A stretch of 64,000 nucleotides of DNA from Sphingosinicella sp963974575 (GCF_963974575.1 NZ_CAXBBQ010000007.1:1-64000); one strand, 5' to 3'; positions 43,668 through 52,926 are shown, numbered from the stretch's first letter. The notes: generated by a model from the sequence alone, not told the origin. Translations and numbers: made by a program.

Positions 43668-44270
43668 TCAGCGCCGGGCGAGCAGTCTATCGACGAAAAC
43701 CATGATCTGCCCCGCGATAACGAAGGCTGCGCCGATCGCTGCCGCGTTGATCACAGCCTGCATCCAGCCGATCGCACCCACATCGATGAACGGATAGGCA
43801 AAGCGTCCCTCTGATAGCCCGCGCGCGAGCGCATAGCCGAGGTAGGCGATCGGGTAGAGCGCCCACAGCAGCGGATCGCGCCACGACAGCGCGCCCTTGC
43901 GCGTAAACAGCAGCCAGTAAAGCGGGACTGCCACGGGCGTGAACCTGTGCAGCAGGAAGTCCGACACGGCGACGGAGCCGCCGAGCGGCCGTGTCCCTTC
44001 AAGCAGCAAAGCGAATACGACGCCGACGAGCGCAATCGCGGCGGCGATGCCGGCAACGGTTCGTGGTCTTTGCGTCCGGCCCGCCGCGGCGGCGATCGTG
44101 CCGAACAGGACGGCCACGATCGCATTGGTCAGGATCGTGAAATAACCCGCGAGGGACCAGGTCGCACCGACAAGCGACCGGCCCTTGCCGAGGAGGTTCT
44201 GGAATTCGATGCCGATGCCCACACAGGCGGCGAGGCAGATCACGAGAGCAAGCAGGCGTGCGACCGGCAT
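43668..44270 (-). CDS. Pr6Pr-family six-helix membrane protein
   Basis: A 200-residue integral membrane protein with about six hydrophobic helices and the family segments GYFTILTNAIVAVLFG, LLHRFTPVAVPLYWLLF and YPFIDVGAIGW. This matches the Pr6Pr (FAR-17a/AIG1-like) family. Its biochemical role in bacteria is not known. It stands alone, convergent with ompW. Confidence 0.85.
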   Translation of the reverse strand: MPVARLLALVICLAACVGIGIEFQNLLGKGRSLVGATWSLAGYFTILTNAIVAVLFGTIAAAAGRTQRPRTVAGIAAAIALVGVVFALLLEGTRPLGGSVAVSDFLLHRFTPVAVPLYWLLFTRKGALSWRDPLLWALYPIAYLGYALARGLSEGRFAYPFIDVGAIGWMQAVINAAAIGAAFVIAGQIMVFVDRLLARR

Positions 44271-44344
44271 TCGACCTCGCTGTCATGATGGATGCGAACG
44301 GCGGAGGTACGATAGTGTCGTGGGCCGCCGTGTGCCACCGGCAA

Positions 44345-44560
44345 TCAGCGCTGCCCGAAGAGCTTTCGCTGGCAGGCGGCGTGACAGGCCTTGCGGTCGC
44401 AATGCGGCGTATCCTGCGGCGCTGAGGGATCGCCTTCGACGACGATGACCTTGCGCTGGCCGTTGCTGCTGCAGATTTCCATCATCCGCTGCGAGCCGAG
44501 TGCTGCATCAGGAACGGCCATCGTGAACGCGGCGAGCAGCATGGGAACAAGGCCGCGCAT
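44345..44560 (-). CDS. Small exported Cys-containing protein downstream of ccoS
   Basis: A 71-residue protein with signal peptide (about 1-22) and four cysteines in the mature part (EICSSNGQRKV and CDRKACHAACQRK). GGAGGAAG precedes the ATG, which overlaps the ccoS stop by one base (TGATG). The CxxxCxxxC spacing could hold disulfides or bind a metal such as copper. Its coupling to the cbb3 assembly genes suggests a role connected with the oxidase, but I do not recognise the family. Confidence 0.7.
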   Translation of the reverse strand: MRGLVPMLLAAFTMAVPDAALGSQRMMEICSSNGQRKVIVVEGDPSAPQDTPHCDRKACHAACQRKLFGQR

Positions 44561-44718
44561 CACTCGGCTTCCTCCTCGTCGTCGTCGTCGAGCAGTACGC
44601 GCACAGCGGCACCGTCCAGATCCTCGAACTGGCCCGAGCGCACCGACCAGAAGAAGGCGGCGAGTCCGGCAAGCCCGAGCCCGAGCGCGACTGGAATGAG
44701 GACGACGAGGCCGTTCAT
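44560..44718 (-). CDS. ccoS: Cbb3-type oxidase assembly protein CcoS
   Basis: A 52-residue protein: an N-terminal membrane helix (MNGLVVLIPVALGLGLAGLA) followed by FFWSVRSGQFEDLDG, the CcoS hallmark, and an acidic Asp/Glu-rich tail. CcoS is needed for cofactor insertion into cbb3 oxidase. The ATG overlaps the ccoI stop as ATGA. Confidence 0.93.
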   Translation of the reverse strand: MNGLVVLIPVALGLGLAGLAAFFWSVRSGQFEDLDGAAVRVLLDDDDEEEAE

Positions 44719-46850
44719 TCCGCCGCATTCCGAAGCCTGAGTGCATTGGCGATAACGATGACCGACGACCCTGACATGGCGAGCGCGGCGATGAGCGGCG
44801 TGACCTGCCCCATCACCGCGAGCGGCACGGCGATGACATTGTAGCCGATCGCGAGCGCGAAATTCTGCCGAACCACTGCCATCGTCCGCCGCGCGGCGCG
44901 GATCGCGGCGGCGACGGGTGCGAGGCTGTCGCCCATGAACACGGCATCGGCTGCGCTCTGACCGACGTCGCTGGCCGAGGCCGGTGCCATCGAGACATGA
45001 CCGGCGGCGAGCGCGGGGCCGTCATTAAGACCGTCGCCGACCATCAGGACCTTGTCGCCTTCCGCCGCCATCGCGCGGACGAGGCCGAGCTTGCCTGCGG
45101 GTGTCAGCGCCGCCACGGCGCCGATCCCGATCGCCGCTGCCGTGTTCGCGACCGCCTCGGTACGGTCGCCCGAAAGGATTGAGGACTCGATGCCGAGTGC
45201 AGCGAGTTCATGGATCGTGCTGCGTGCATTCGGCCGCAGCGCATCCTCGAAGCGCAGCAGCACATCCGTGCCGGTCCCAATGGCGAAACGGCTCGCCATG
45301 CCGGTGTCGCTGGAGGCCGAAGGGCGAACCAGCCGGACGCCATGCCCACGATAGCGGCCGGTGACGCCTTCGCCCGGCGTTTCGGTGACATCGGTGAGAA
45401 TGGCTGGAACGATGCCGGTTCCCTCGAAGTGCCTGCGGACGGCCTCGGCGAGCGGGTGGCGACTTGCCGAAGCGAGCGCCAGCAGAACGGGCGCGTCGGT
45501 TTCGCGCACGACCTCCGGGTTGACCAGCACCGGGCGGCCGAGCGTGAGCGTACCCGTCTTGTCGAAGGCGGCGGCGGTGACTTCGGAGAGGCGTTCGAGC
45601 GCGCTGCCGTCCTTCACCAGCACACCGCGGCGCATCAGCGAGCCGGATGCCACGATCTGCGCGGCGGGCACGGCAAGGCCGAGCGCGCAGGGGCAGGTGA
45701 TGATGAGCACGGCAACGGCGATAACGAGCGAATGATGCCAGCCCGCGCCCGCGAGCATCCAGCCCGCGAAGGAGAGCGCGGCGAGCGTGTGGACGGCGGG
45801 CGCATACCAGCGGGCGGCACGGTCCGCGACGCGAACGTAGCGCGATTTGGACTGGCCCGCGCTTTCCATCAGCCGCGCGATGTCTGCGATGGCGGTGTCG
45901 GCGCCGACGGCGCTCGCACGCACCACGACCGGCGCGCCGAGATTGAGTGTGCCCGCGAGTACGGTGTCGCCGGGAGCGCGGGGTTGCGGGGCGCTTTCGC
46001 CGGTGAGCAGCGAGAGGTCGAACGCGCTGGTGCCATCTTCAATGATGCCGTCGGCGGCGAGGCGTTCGCCGGCGGCGACGTGCATCCGCATTCCGGGCGC
46101 GAGCGCGCGTGCCTCGCACCAACGCTCGCGTCCGTCCTCGCCGATCACATAGGCGCCGCGCGCCGTCTGGCGGAGAAGCTGAGTGACGCCGCCGCGCGCG
46201 CGGTCGCGCATCACGCTGTCGAGCCAGCGGCCGGTCAGCAGGAAGAACAGCAGCATCACCGCGCCGTCGAAATAGGCGTGCGGGCCGCTGATGGCGGTTT
46301 CGAACAGGCTGAGGCCGGTGGCGAGCAGAACGCCGATCGAGATCGGCACGTCCATGTTGGTCCGGCCCCGCCGAAGTGCGCCGAGTGCCGAGCGGAAGAA
46401 GGGGCGTCCCGAATAGGCGATCGTGGGGATCGCGATCAACGCCGACAGCCAGTGGAACATGTCGCGCGTCGGCCCTTCGGCGCCCGACCACACCGAAACC
46501 GACAGCAGCATGATGTTCATCGCTGCAAAGCCCGCGACCGCCATCGCGCGCAGCAACATGCGGCTTTCGCCATCGGTGTTTTCGACGAGATCGTTGGGCA
46601 GCGGCTCGGCATCGAAGCCGACCTTGCCGATCACGGCTTTGAGCGCCGGTTCGTCGAACGCCGGATCGTGCGTGAGCGTGACGCGCTTCGCGCCGAAATT
46701 GACCCGCGCCGCGGCAATGCCCTCGACGCCCGAAAGTCCCTTTTCCAGCTTCGAGATGCAGCCCGCGCAGCGCATCCCCGGCACCGCGAAGACCGAGGTC
46801 TTCATCTGCATCGCTGCACCGGCGGCCGGAACGGGCATGTCGTGTTTCAT
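44715..46850 (-). CDS. ccoI: Copper-exporting P1B-type ATPase CcoI/FixI
   Basis: A 711-residue P-type ATPase. It has an N-terminal heavy-metal domain with GMRCAGC (C28, C31), the membrane metal-site motif CPC in IITCPCALGLA, the phosphorylation site DKTGTLT, and MVGDGLNDGPA. These features and its place between ccoH and ccoS identify the FixI/CopA2-like pump that moves copper for assembly of the CcoN CuB centre. Its start overlaps the ccoH stop. Confidence 0.94.
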   Translation of the reverse strand: MKHDMPVPAAGAAMQMKTSVFAVPGMRCAGCISKLEKGLSGVEGIAAARVNFGAKRVTLTHDPAFDEPALKAVIGKVGFDAEPLPNDLVENTDGESRMLLRAMAVAGFAAMNIMLLSVSVWSGAEGPTRDMFHWLSALIAIPTIAYSGRPFFRSALGALRRGRTNMDVPISIGVLLATGLSLFETAISGPHAYFDGAVMLLFFLLTGRWLDSVMRDRARGGVTQLLRQTARGAYVIGEDGRERWCEARALAPGMRMHVAAGERLAADGIIEDGTSAFDLSLLTGESAPQPRAPGDTVLAGTLNLGAPVVVRASAVGADTAIADIARLMESAGQSKSRYVRVADRAARWYAPAVHTLAALSFAGWMLAGAGWHHSLVIAVAVLIITCPCALGLAVPAAQIVASGSLMRRGVLVKDGSALERLSEVTAAAFDKTGTLTLGRPVLVNPEVVRETDAPVLLALASASRHPLAEAVRRHFEGTGIVPAILTDVTETPGEGVTGRYRGHGVRLVRPSASSDTGMASRFAIGTGTDVLLRFEDALRPNARSTIHELAALGIESSILSGDRTEAVANTAAAIGIGAVAALTPAGKLGLVRAMAAEGDKVLMVGDGLNDGPALAAGHVSMAPASASDVGQSAADAVFMGDSLAPVAAAIRAARRTMAVVRQNFALAIGYNVIAVPLAVMGQVTPLIAALAMSGSSVIVIANALRLRNAAE

Positions 46851-47302
46851 GAAAGGCCGGCGATCCGGCGCAGCACGGCGCCATCGCGCGCGGCTTCCAT
46901 GTGGATGTTCCAGCGCCCGGCGGGGAGCGGTTGCATCGCACGGAATTGCCCGGGTGCCACTTCCATGAAGGTGAGCGCGATATCGGGTGAGCGGCCCACG
47001 GGGTGCTTCGCGGTTGCGGTGACGACGGCGCCGGCGAGCGGGGTCTCGCCTGCGGCGGCCGCGATCATCGGACGGCGGTCTTCGCCCAGCGTCAGCCCCA
47101 GCGACCAGCCGAGTGCGTCCTGATCGCGCGCTTCCTTGAGCCAGCCGTTGAACTTCTGGCTGGCGACATAGGAGTTATCGACGACCGTGCCACCGAAAGT
47201 GCGCGTCGCGAACATCGCCATCGTCACGTTCACCGCGATCACGGTGCCGAAGAAGGCGACCATCACGATCAGCATGTGGCGCCCGGTGAAACGGCGGGTC
47301 AT
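46847..47302 (-). CDS. ccoH: Cbb3-type oxidase assembly protein CcoH/FixH
   Basis: A 151-residue protein with one N-terminal helix (about 9-30) and the FixH-domain motifs VDNSYVASQKFN and FMEVAPGQFRA. FixH/CcoH is a single-span protein required for cbb3 oxidase assembly. It overlaps both ccoG and ccoI by 4 bp. Confidence 0.93.
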   Translation of the reverse strand: MTRRFTGRHMLIVMVAFFGTVIAVNVTMAMFATRTFGGTVVDNSYVASQKFNGWLKEARDQDALGWSLGLTLGEDRRPMIAAAAGETPLAGAVVTATAKHPVGRSPDIALTFMEVAPGQFRAMQPLPAGRWNIHMEAARDGAVLRRIAGLS

Positions 47303-48765
47303 TTGGCGCTCTCCCGATCGAAATACACGTTGTCGCGGTCGGTGCCACCCGTTGCGTCGAGGCCGCGCACGGTGAAGAAGATTTCCTGGCGCGGTTCGCC
47401 GTCGGCGGGCGTGGCCACGAAGATGCGGGTCTTGGCGACGGCGTCCGCCGGTGTTTCGATCGTCACGGTACGGCCACCGGTATCGCGTGTGCCTTCGGCG
47501 GTCCACATGATGGCATCGGGCAGGCCCTCGATGCCGATCTCGACCGCGCGCGGGCGGTTTTCCATGTTGCGGACCTTCACCGTGTAGCTGTTGCGGATGT
47601 GGCCGTCGGAGAGGCGGACGAACTGCGGGTTACGGTCCTGCAGCGCGCTGATGTCGATGCGCGTGCGTTGGCCGAGCACGAACAGCATGGCAAGGCCGAT
47701 GCTGCCCCACAGCATGAAATAGGCGATCGTGCGCGGCCGGAGCAGCGTGCGGATCACGGGCTTCGGAGGCTGCCCCGTCTTTTCAAGTTCGGCGCTTTCC
47801 TCGGTCACATAGTCGATGAGGCCGCGCGGCCGGCCGATCTGCGTCATGACCTTGTCGCACGCATCGATGCAGAGCGCGCAGGTGATGCAACCGATCTGCG
47901 GCCCTTCGCGGATGTCGATGCCGGTGGGGCACACGGCAACGCACTGGTCGCAATCGATGCAATCACCGACCTTGTCGAAATCGGCAATCTCGGCCTGCGC
48001 TTTCTTGATGCCATGCGTGCGCGGCTCGCCGCGCCAGTCCTTGTAGGTGACGGTGAGTGATTTCTCGTCCATCAGCGCGGTCTGGATGCGCGGCCACGGG
48101 CACATGTAGATGCACACCTGCTCGCGCATGAAGCCGCCGAAGATGAAGGTGGTGGCTGTAAGGACGCCGACGGTCGCATAGGCGACGAACGGCGCTTCGC
48201 CGGTGAAGAGTTCACGCAGCAGCGTCGGGGCGTCAGCGAAATAGAAGATCCACGCGCCGCCGGTCGCCATCGCGATCGCCAGCCAGATCGCGTATTTCGT
48301 GGTGCGCTTGCCGAGCTTGGTTGCGCCCATCGGCGCCTTCTTCAGGCGAATCTGCGCGTTGCGGTCGCCGTCGATGAAGCGTTCGACGTGGAGGAAAAGA
48401 TCGGTCCACACGGTCTGCGGGCAGGCATAGCCGCACCATGCGCGGCCGACCGTCGAGGTGACGAGAAACAGGCCGATGCCGGCCATGATGAGCAGGCCCG
48501 CGACGTAGTAGAATTCGTGCGGCCAAATCTCGATCGAGAACATGTAGAAGCGGCGGTGCGCGAGATCGACGAGCACGGCCTGATCGGGGGCGTAGGGCCC
48601 CCGGTCCCAGCGGATCCACGGCGTTACGTAATAGATCGTGAGCGTGATCGCCATGATCGCCCATTTGAGGCGCCGGAAGGTGCCGTCTACCGCTTTCGGG
48701 TAAACGCCCTTCCGGGCCTCGTAGAGCGAGGGCTTGAGGCCCTTCAGTTCTTCAGGGTGTGACAT
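47299..48765 (-). CDS. ccoG: Cbb3-type oxidase accessory ferredoxin protein CcoG/RdxA/FixG
   Basis: A 488-residue membrane protein with about five to six helices, the WCGYACPQTVW motif, two [4Fe-4S] motifs (CIDCDQC..C and CITCALC..C), and an Ig-like C-terminal domain. CcoG is a cupric reductase-like protein that supports copper delivery to cbb3 oxidase. The start at 48765 has GGAAG upstream; it overlaps the end of ccoP by 14 bp. Confidence 0.94.
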   Translation of the reverse strand: MSHPEELKGLKPSLYEARKGVYPKAVDGTFRRLKWAIMAITLTIYYVTPWIRWDRGPYAPDQAVLVDLAHRRFYMFSIEIWPHEFYYVAGLLIMAGIGLFLVTSTVGRAWCGYACPQTVWTDLFLHVERFIDGDRNAQIRLKKAPMGATKLGKRTTKYAIWLAIAMATGGAWIFYFADAPTLLRELFTGEAPFVAYATVGVLTATTFIFGGFMREQVCIYMCPWPRIQTALMDEKSLTVTYKDWRGEPRTHGIKKAQAEIADFDKVGDCIDCDQCVAVCPTGIDIREGPQIGCITCALCIDACDKVMTQIGRPRGLIDYVTEESAELEKTGQPPKPVIRTLLRPRTIAYFMLWGSIGLAMLFVLGQRTRIDISALQDRNPQFVRLSDGHIRNSYTVKVRNMENRPRAVEIGIEGLPDAIMWTAEGTRDTGGRTVTIETPADAVAKTRIFVATPADGEPRQEIFFTVRGLDATGGTDRDNVYFDRESAK

Positions 48766-49672
48766 CGCCGCTTCCGTCCGCTGCCGCGGTGACGACAGGC
48801 GCCTCACCGCCGCCCAGTGAATGCACGTAGGTGGCGAGCATCTTCACGGTTGCCGGGTCGAGGCGATTGCCCCAGCGCGGCATCACGCCCTGGCGGCTAT
48901 TGGTGACGGTCGCGACGAGCGTGTCGCGGTCGCTGCCGTAGAGCCAGATTCCGTCGGTGAGGTCAGGCGCGCCCTGCGTGCGGTCGCCCTTGCCTTCGGT
49001 GCCGTGGCAGCTGACGCAGTTCTCGGCATAGATTTGCGCGCCGCGCGCGGTCGCCTTCGATGCCTTGCCCTGCCCGGAGATAAGCTGAACGTAGCTGACG
49101 ACGTTGTCGATCTGCGCGGGCGTCAGGATGCCGTCGCGTCCGAACGCGGGCATCATCGACAGGCGGGTCTCGTCATGGTCCGGGTTCCGGATGCCGTGCT
49201 CAATCGTGTAGTGGATGGCATTGATGTCGCCGCCCCACAGCCAGTCGTCGTCGTTGAGGTTCGGATAGCCTTTCGCGCCTGCCGCGCCGGAACCGTGGCA
49301 CTGCACGCAGTAGACCTTGAAGGTCGATTGCCCGCCCGCGACGGCCGCCCGCAGCAGCTCGGGGTCATTCGGAATATTCTCCACCGGCGTGCGGCCGATC
49401 GCTTCGCGGATCGGCAGCAGCTTCGCGTCGGCGGCGGCGAGCTGCGCGTCGAGCTCGCCGTGGCTCGACCAGCCGAGCACGCCCGCCGTTGCGCGTTCCA
49501 CCATCGGCCAGGCCGGGAACAGGATCGTGTAGATCAGTGCCCACACGATCGTGATGTAGAAGGTCCACAGCCACCAGCGGGGAAGCGGCGTATCGAGTTC
49601 CTCGATGCCGTCCCATTCGTGGCCAACGGTTTCGGTGCCGGTCGGCTCGTCGATGCGCTTGTTTTCAGCCAT
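48752..49672 (-). CDS. ccoP: Cbb3-type cytochrome c oxidase subunit III (di-heme)
   Basis: A 306-residue di-heme cytochrome. The N-terminal CcoP motif (DGIEELDTPLPRWWLWTFY) leads into one membrane helix, followed by two c-heme motifs, CVQCH and CVSCH, with the FGRDGILTPAQIDNVVSYV and MMPAF/VMPRW axial-Met regions. It feeds electrons to CcoO/CcoN from soluble cytochromes, possibly including those of the amine dehydrogenase operon. It overlaps ccoQ by 8 bp. Confidence 0.95.
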   Translation of the reverse strand: MAENKRIDEPTGTETVGHEWDGIEELDTPLPRWWLWTFYITIVWALIYTILFPAWPMVERATAGVLGWSSHGELDAQLAAADAKLLPIREAIGRTPVENIPNDPELLRAAVAGGQSTFKVYCVQCHGSGAAGAKGYPNLNDDDWLWGGDINAIHYTIEHGIRNPDHDETRLSMMPAFGRDGILTPAQIDNVVSYVQLISGQGKASKATARGAQIYAENCVSCHGTEGKGDRTQGAPDLTDGIWLYGSDRDTLVATVTNSRQGVMPRWGNRLDPATVKMLATYVHSLGGGEAPVVTAAADGSGDVTP

Positions 49673-49826
49673 TGTGGTCGTCCTGATCGAAAATCATGTT
49701 GGCGGCGCGCTTGTGATCGTCCCGCGCCTTCGGGCGGAATGTCCAGCCGACAAGGACGAGGAACGTCACGCCCATGAAGACGAGGCCCCAGCTGTCGGCC
49801 ATATGGCGCAGCGTTTCGTAGCTCAT
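49665..49826 (-). CDS. ccoQ: Cbb3-type cytochrome c oxidase subunit CcoQ
   Basis: A 53-residue subunit: MSYETLRHMADSWG, then one membrane helix (about 15-30, GLVFMGVTFLVLVGW), then FRPKARDDHKRAANMIF. Length and motif fit CcoQ/FixQ, the small stabilising subunit. Its start overlaps the ccoO stop and its end overlaps the ccoP start. Confidence 0.94.
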   Translation of the reverse strand: MSYETLRHMADSWGLVFMGVTFLVLVGWTFRPKARDDHKRAANMIFDQDDHNG

Positions 49827-50557
49827 CGCGGCTGCTCCTGCGGTGCAGCGGCCTGGAAGTCGACGAGCGTGCCGAGCATCTGGAGATAGGCGACAAGCGC
49901 GTCCATCTCGGTGATCTGCTTGGGATTGCCGTCGAAGTCGCGGACCTGCGCCTTGGGGTAGCGTTTCTGGAAGACCTCGAGATCGCCGAACTCGTCCGTC
50001 TGGAGCTTGAGATCGTCGTTCGCCGCCTTGATCGCGGCGGCGTCGTAGGGAACGCCGACGCGGCTGAGCGCGGTGAGGTGCTTCGTCATGTCGCCGGCCT
50101 TCAGCGGGCGCTCCTTAAGGAACGCATAGGGCGGCATGATCGATTCCGGCACCACCGAGCGCGGATCGGTGAGGTGCTGGACGTGCCACTCGTCCGAATA
50201 GCGGCCGCCGACACGCGCGAGATCCGGCCCCGTGCGCTTGGAGCCCCACTGGAACGGATGATCGTACATGCTTTCCGCCGCGAGGCTGTAGTGGCCGTAG
50301 CGTTCCACCTCGTCGCGGAACGGGCGCACCATCTGGCTGTGGCAGTTGTAGCAGCCCTCGCGCATGTAGATGTTGCGGCCTGCGAGCTCGAGCGGCGTGT
50401 AGGGACGCACGCCCTCCACCTTCTCGATCGTGGAGTCGATCCAGAAGAGCGGCGCAATCTCGACGATGCCGCCGATGGCGACGACGACGAGCGCGGCGAC
50501 GCCGAGCAGGGTGACGTTCTTTTCGAGACGTTTGTGATCGAAGAAACGGGATGCCAT
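49823..50557 (-). CDS. ccoO: Cbb3-type cytochrome c oxidase subunit II (mono-heme)
   Basis: A 244-residue cytochrome with an N-terminal anchor helix (about 15-40) and one heme motif in REGCYNCHSQMVRPF; the axial Met lies in ESIMPPYAF. Sequence GPDLARVGGRYSDEWH is a CcoO hallmark. It lies 11 bp after ccoN in the oxidase operon. Confidence 0.95.
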   Translation of the reverse strand: MASRFFDHKRLEKNVTLLGVAALVVVAIGGIVEIAPLFWIDSTIEKVEGVRPYTPLELAGRNIYMREGCYNCHSQMVRPFRDEVERYGHYSLAAESMYDHPFQWGSKRTGPDLARVGGRYSDEWHVQHLTDPRSVVPESIMPPYAFLKERPLKAGDMTKHLTALSRVGVPYDAAAIKAANDDLKLQTDEFGDLEVFQKRYPKAQVRDFDGNPKQITEMDALVAYLQMLGTLVDFQAAAPQEQPR

Positions 50558-50568
50558 TGCGCGCGTCC

Positions 50569-52224
50569 TTACTCTGCGGGCTGCGGGGCGAGCGGACGGT
50601 CCGCTGCGGCGTCATGCGGGGTTTCGGTCATCGGCTTCTCCTCGCGGAGCTTGCCGGCGATGGTCAGCCATACGTTCCAGACCATCACGAGGGCACCGGC
50701 GAGGTAGAGGACGCCGCCGGCGGCGCGGATCAGGTACATCGGCAGCATCGCCGCGGTGACCTCGGAGAAGGCGTACACGAGGTAGCCGTCCTCCCCGTAT
50801 TCGCGCCACATCAGGCCCTGCATGATGCCGGCGACCCACATGGACGAGGCGTAGAGCACGATGCCCACCGTCGCGAGCCAGAAGTGCCAGTTCACCATGC
50901 GCAGCGAGTAAAGCCGCTGGCGGTTCCACAGGCGCGGCGTCAGGTAGTAGATCGCCGCGAAGGTGATCATGCCGTTCCAGCCCAAAGCGCCCGAGTGAAC
51001 GTGTCCGATGGTCCAGTCGGTGTAGTGGGAGAGGCTGTTCACCGCCTTGATCGACAGCATGGGCCCTTCGAAGGTGCTCATGCCGTAGAAGGCGAGCGCC
51101 ATCACCATCATGCGGATAATCGGGTCGGTGCGGATCTTGTCCCAGGCGCCGTTCAGCGTCATCAGGCCGTTGATCATACCGCCCCAGCTCGGCATCCACA
51201 GCATGATCGAGAAGACCATGCCCAGCGTCTGCGCCCAGTCGGGCAGCGCCGTGTAGTGCAGGTGGTGTGGACCCGCCCAGATGTAGAGGAAAATCAGCGA
51301 CCAGAAGTGGATGATGGAAAGCCGGTAGGAATAGACCGGCCGCTCCGCCTGCTTCGGCACGAAGTAATACATCATCGCGAGGAAGCCGGCGGTGAGGAAG
51401 AAGCCGACGGCATTGTGGCCGTACCACCACTGGGTCAGCGCATCCTGCACGCCCGCGAAGGCGCTGTAGCTCTTGGAACCGAGCAGGCTGACCGGCATCG
51501 ACAGGTTGTTGACGATGTGCAGCATCGCGATCGTCAGGATGAACGACAGGTAGAACCAGTTCGCCACGTAGATATGCGGCTCGCGGCGTTTCAGGAGCGT
51601 TCCGACGAAGACCGCGAGATAGGCGACCCAGACGATGGTGAGCCACAGGTCGACGTACCATTCGGGCTCGGCATATTCACGCGCCTCGGTGATGCCCAGT
51701 ACGTAGCCGGTGGCGGCCAGCACGATGAAGAGCTGGTAGCCCCAGAACACGAAGCGGGCGAGACCCGGCAGCGCAAGGCGGGCGCGGCAGGTGCGCTGCA
51801 CGACGTAGAAGCTCGTCGCGATGAGCGCGTTGCCGCCGAACGCGAAGATTACCGCCGACGTGTGCAGCGGCCGCAGCCGGCCGAACGTGGTGTATTCAAA
51901 GCCCAGATTGAGGACCGGGAAGGCCAGCTGGAGCGCGATGAAGAGACCGGCGAGGAAGCCGACCACGCCCCAGAACACCGTCGCGATCACGCCCCAGCGG
52001 ACGGGATCGTCGTCGTACCGGCCGGTATCGACCGGCGCCTTGAGGATGCCGCGAGCGATGGTGTAGTCCGCGCCCGAGAGCGTCGCCGCAAGCGCCAGCA
52101 GCGCAGCCACCGCGACGATCGCCATGTGGATCGCAAATCCCTGATCGGCCGAAAGCGCGATTGCGATGATCGCGATGAGCGCTGCGCCCAGCCAGCCGAA
52201 GGCCTTGATTGTAAGTGATTCCAT
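50569..52224 (-). CDS. ccoN: Cbb3-type cytochrome c oxidase subunit I
   Basis: A 551-residue haem-copper oxidase subunit with about 12 helices and an extra N-terminal helix pair typical of CcoN in some alphaproteobacteria. Conserved haem and CuB histidines sit in TSAVIFAFGGNALI, QWWYGHNAVGFFLTAG, PHHLHYTALPDW and GHVHSGALGWNG. It reduces oxygen at high affinity. The start at 52224 has GGGGAC upstream; an in-frame ATG at 52251 is less well placed. First gene of the operon, with a perfect FNR-type box about 83 bp before the start. Confidence 0.94.
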   Translation of the reverse strand: MESLTIKAFGWLGAALIAIIAIALSADQGFAIHMAIVAVAALLALAATLSGADYTIARGILKAPVDTGRYDDDPVRWGVIATVFWGVVGFLAGLFIALQLAFPVLNLGFEYTTFGRLRPLHTSAVIFAFGGNALIATSFYVVQRTCRARLALPGLARFVFWGYQLFIVLAATGYVLGITEAREYAEPEWYVDLWLTIVWVAYLAVFVGTLLKRREPHIYVANWFYLSFILTIAMLHIVNNLSMPVSLLGSKSYSAFAGVQDALTQWWYGHNAVGFFLTAGFLAMMYYFVPKQAERPVYSYRLSIIHFWSLIFLYIWAGPHHLHYTALPDWAQTLGMVFSIMLWMPSWGGMINGLMTLNGAWDKIRTDPIIRMMVMALAFYGMSTFEGPMLSIKAVNSLSHYTDWTIGHVHSGALGWNGMITFAAIYYLTPRLWNRQRLYSLRMVNWHFWLATVGIVLYASSMWVAGIMQGLMWREYGEDGYLVYAFSEVTAAMLPMYLIRAAGGVLYLAGALVMVWNVWLTIAGKLREEKPMTETPHDAAADRPLAPQPAE

Positions 52225-52300
52225 AACCGGTCCCCGCCGTTTTGTCGGCATGAATGCCACAGTTCTGAGGCTGACATGGCCTTGTCGCCGCGGCAAGACC

Positions 52301-52314
52301 TTGACCTGCGTCAA
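52301..52314. promoter_or_regulatory. FNR/FixK-type box in the ccoN-padR divergent promoter
   Basis: TTGACCTGCGTCAA is identical to the box at 41467-41480. Its centre lies about 83 bp before the ccoN ATG, suiting class II activation with a leader of roughly 40 bases. It is only 22 bp before the padR ATG, where a bound activator could instead block the padR promoter. Confidence 0.8.
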
Positions 52315-52336
52315 ATAACCGGAGACGCCCCGAAAG

Positions 52337-52918
52337 ATGACGAACGCCGCACAGCGCCTGGGCAAGAACCGATCGGCCTTCGCCGTGCTCGGCTTCCTTG
52401 CGGGCGGGCCGCGCTCGGGCTACGACATCAAGAAGGCGATCGGGCGCAGCACCAGCTATTTCTGGAATGAAAGTTTCGGCCAGATATACCCGATCCTGCA
52501 GAAGCTGGAGGCCGAGGGGCTGGTGGAATGCGTGGGCGCGGAAGGCCGCGGACGTCGCCAGAGCCGCAAGTACGCGATCACCGAAACCGGTCGGGACGCC
52601 TTGAGGGATTGGCTCGCGGCGCCTGTTTCCAGCGCGGGGATCCGCAACGAATATCTGCTGAAGCTGTTCTTCGGCCGCCACGTCGCGCCCGAAGTGAGCA
52701 TTGCGCACCTTGCGGACTACCGGCGCCAGCTCGCGCACGAGCTGGCCACGTTCGAGGCGTTTCGCGCGGGCTACGACGACGCGATCCGCGCTGGGCGGAC
52801 GAGCAAGACGCTGATCTACCTGCTTGCGCCCCTCGATTTCGGTATTCGCGGCGCCCGCACGCAGATCGAATGGTGCGACGAGACTATTCGCGCGCTGGAG
52901 ACTCTGCTGGAAAGCTGA
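52337..52918 (+). CDS. PadR-family transcriptional regulator
   Basis: A 193-residue regulator. The winged helix covers about 12-90 with the family signature SGYDIKKAIGRSTSYFWNESFGQIYPILQKLEAEG region, then RRQSRKYAITETGRDAL, followed by a helical dimerisation (vinculin-like) domain. PadR proteins respond to phenolic acids, drugs or redox signals. It is divergent from ccoN; a role in oxidase control is possible but inferred from position only. Confidence 0.9.
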   Translation: MTNAAQRLGKNRSAFAVLGFLAGGPRSGYDIKKAIGRSTSYFWNESFGQIYPILQKLEAEGLVECVGAEGRGRRQSRKYAITETGRDALRDWLAAPVSSAGIRNEYLLKLFFGRHVAPEVSIAHLADYRRQLAHELATFEAFRAGYDDAIRAGRTSKTLIYLLAPLDFGIRGARTQIEWCDETIRALETLLES

Positions 52919-52926
52919 GGCAGGGC

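Noticed and set aside
45210..47123. Long plus-strand open frame opposite ccoI and ccoH
   Set aside because: Antisense to clear assembly genes; composition is that of a GC shadow.
50551..52218. Plus-strand open frame opposite ccoN
   Set aside because: Charged low-complexity shadow; ccoN has all oxidase histidine motifs.
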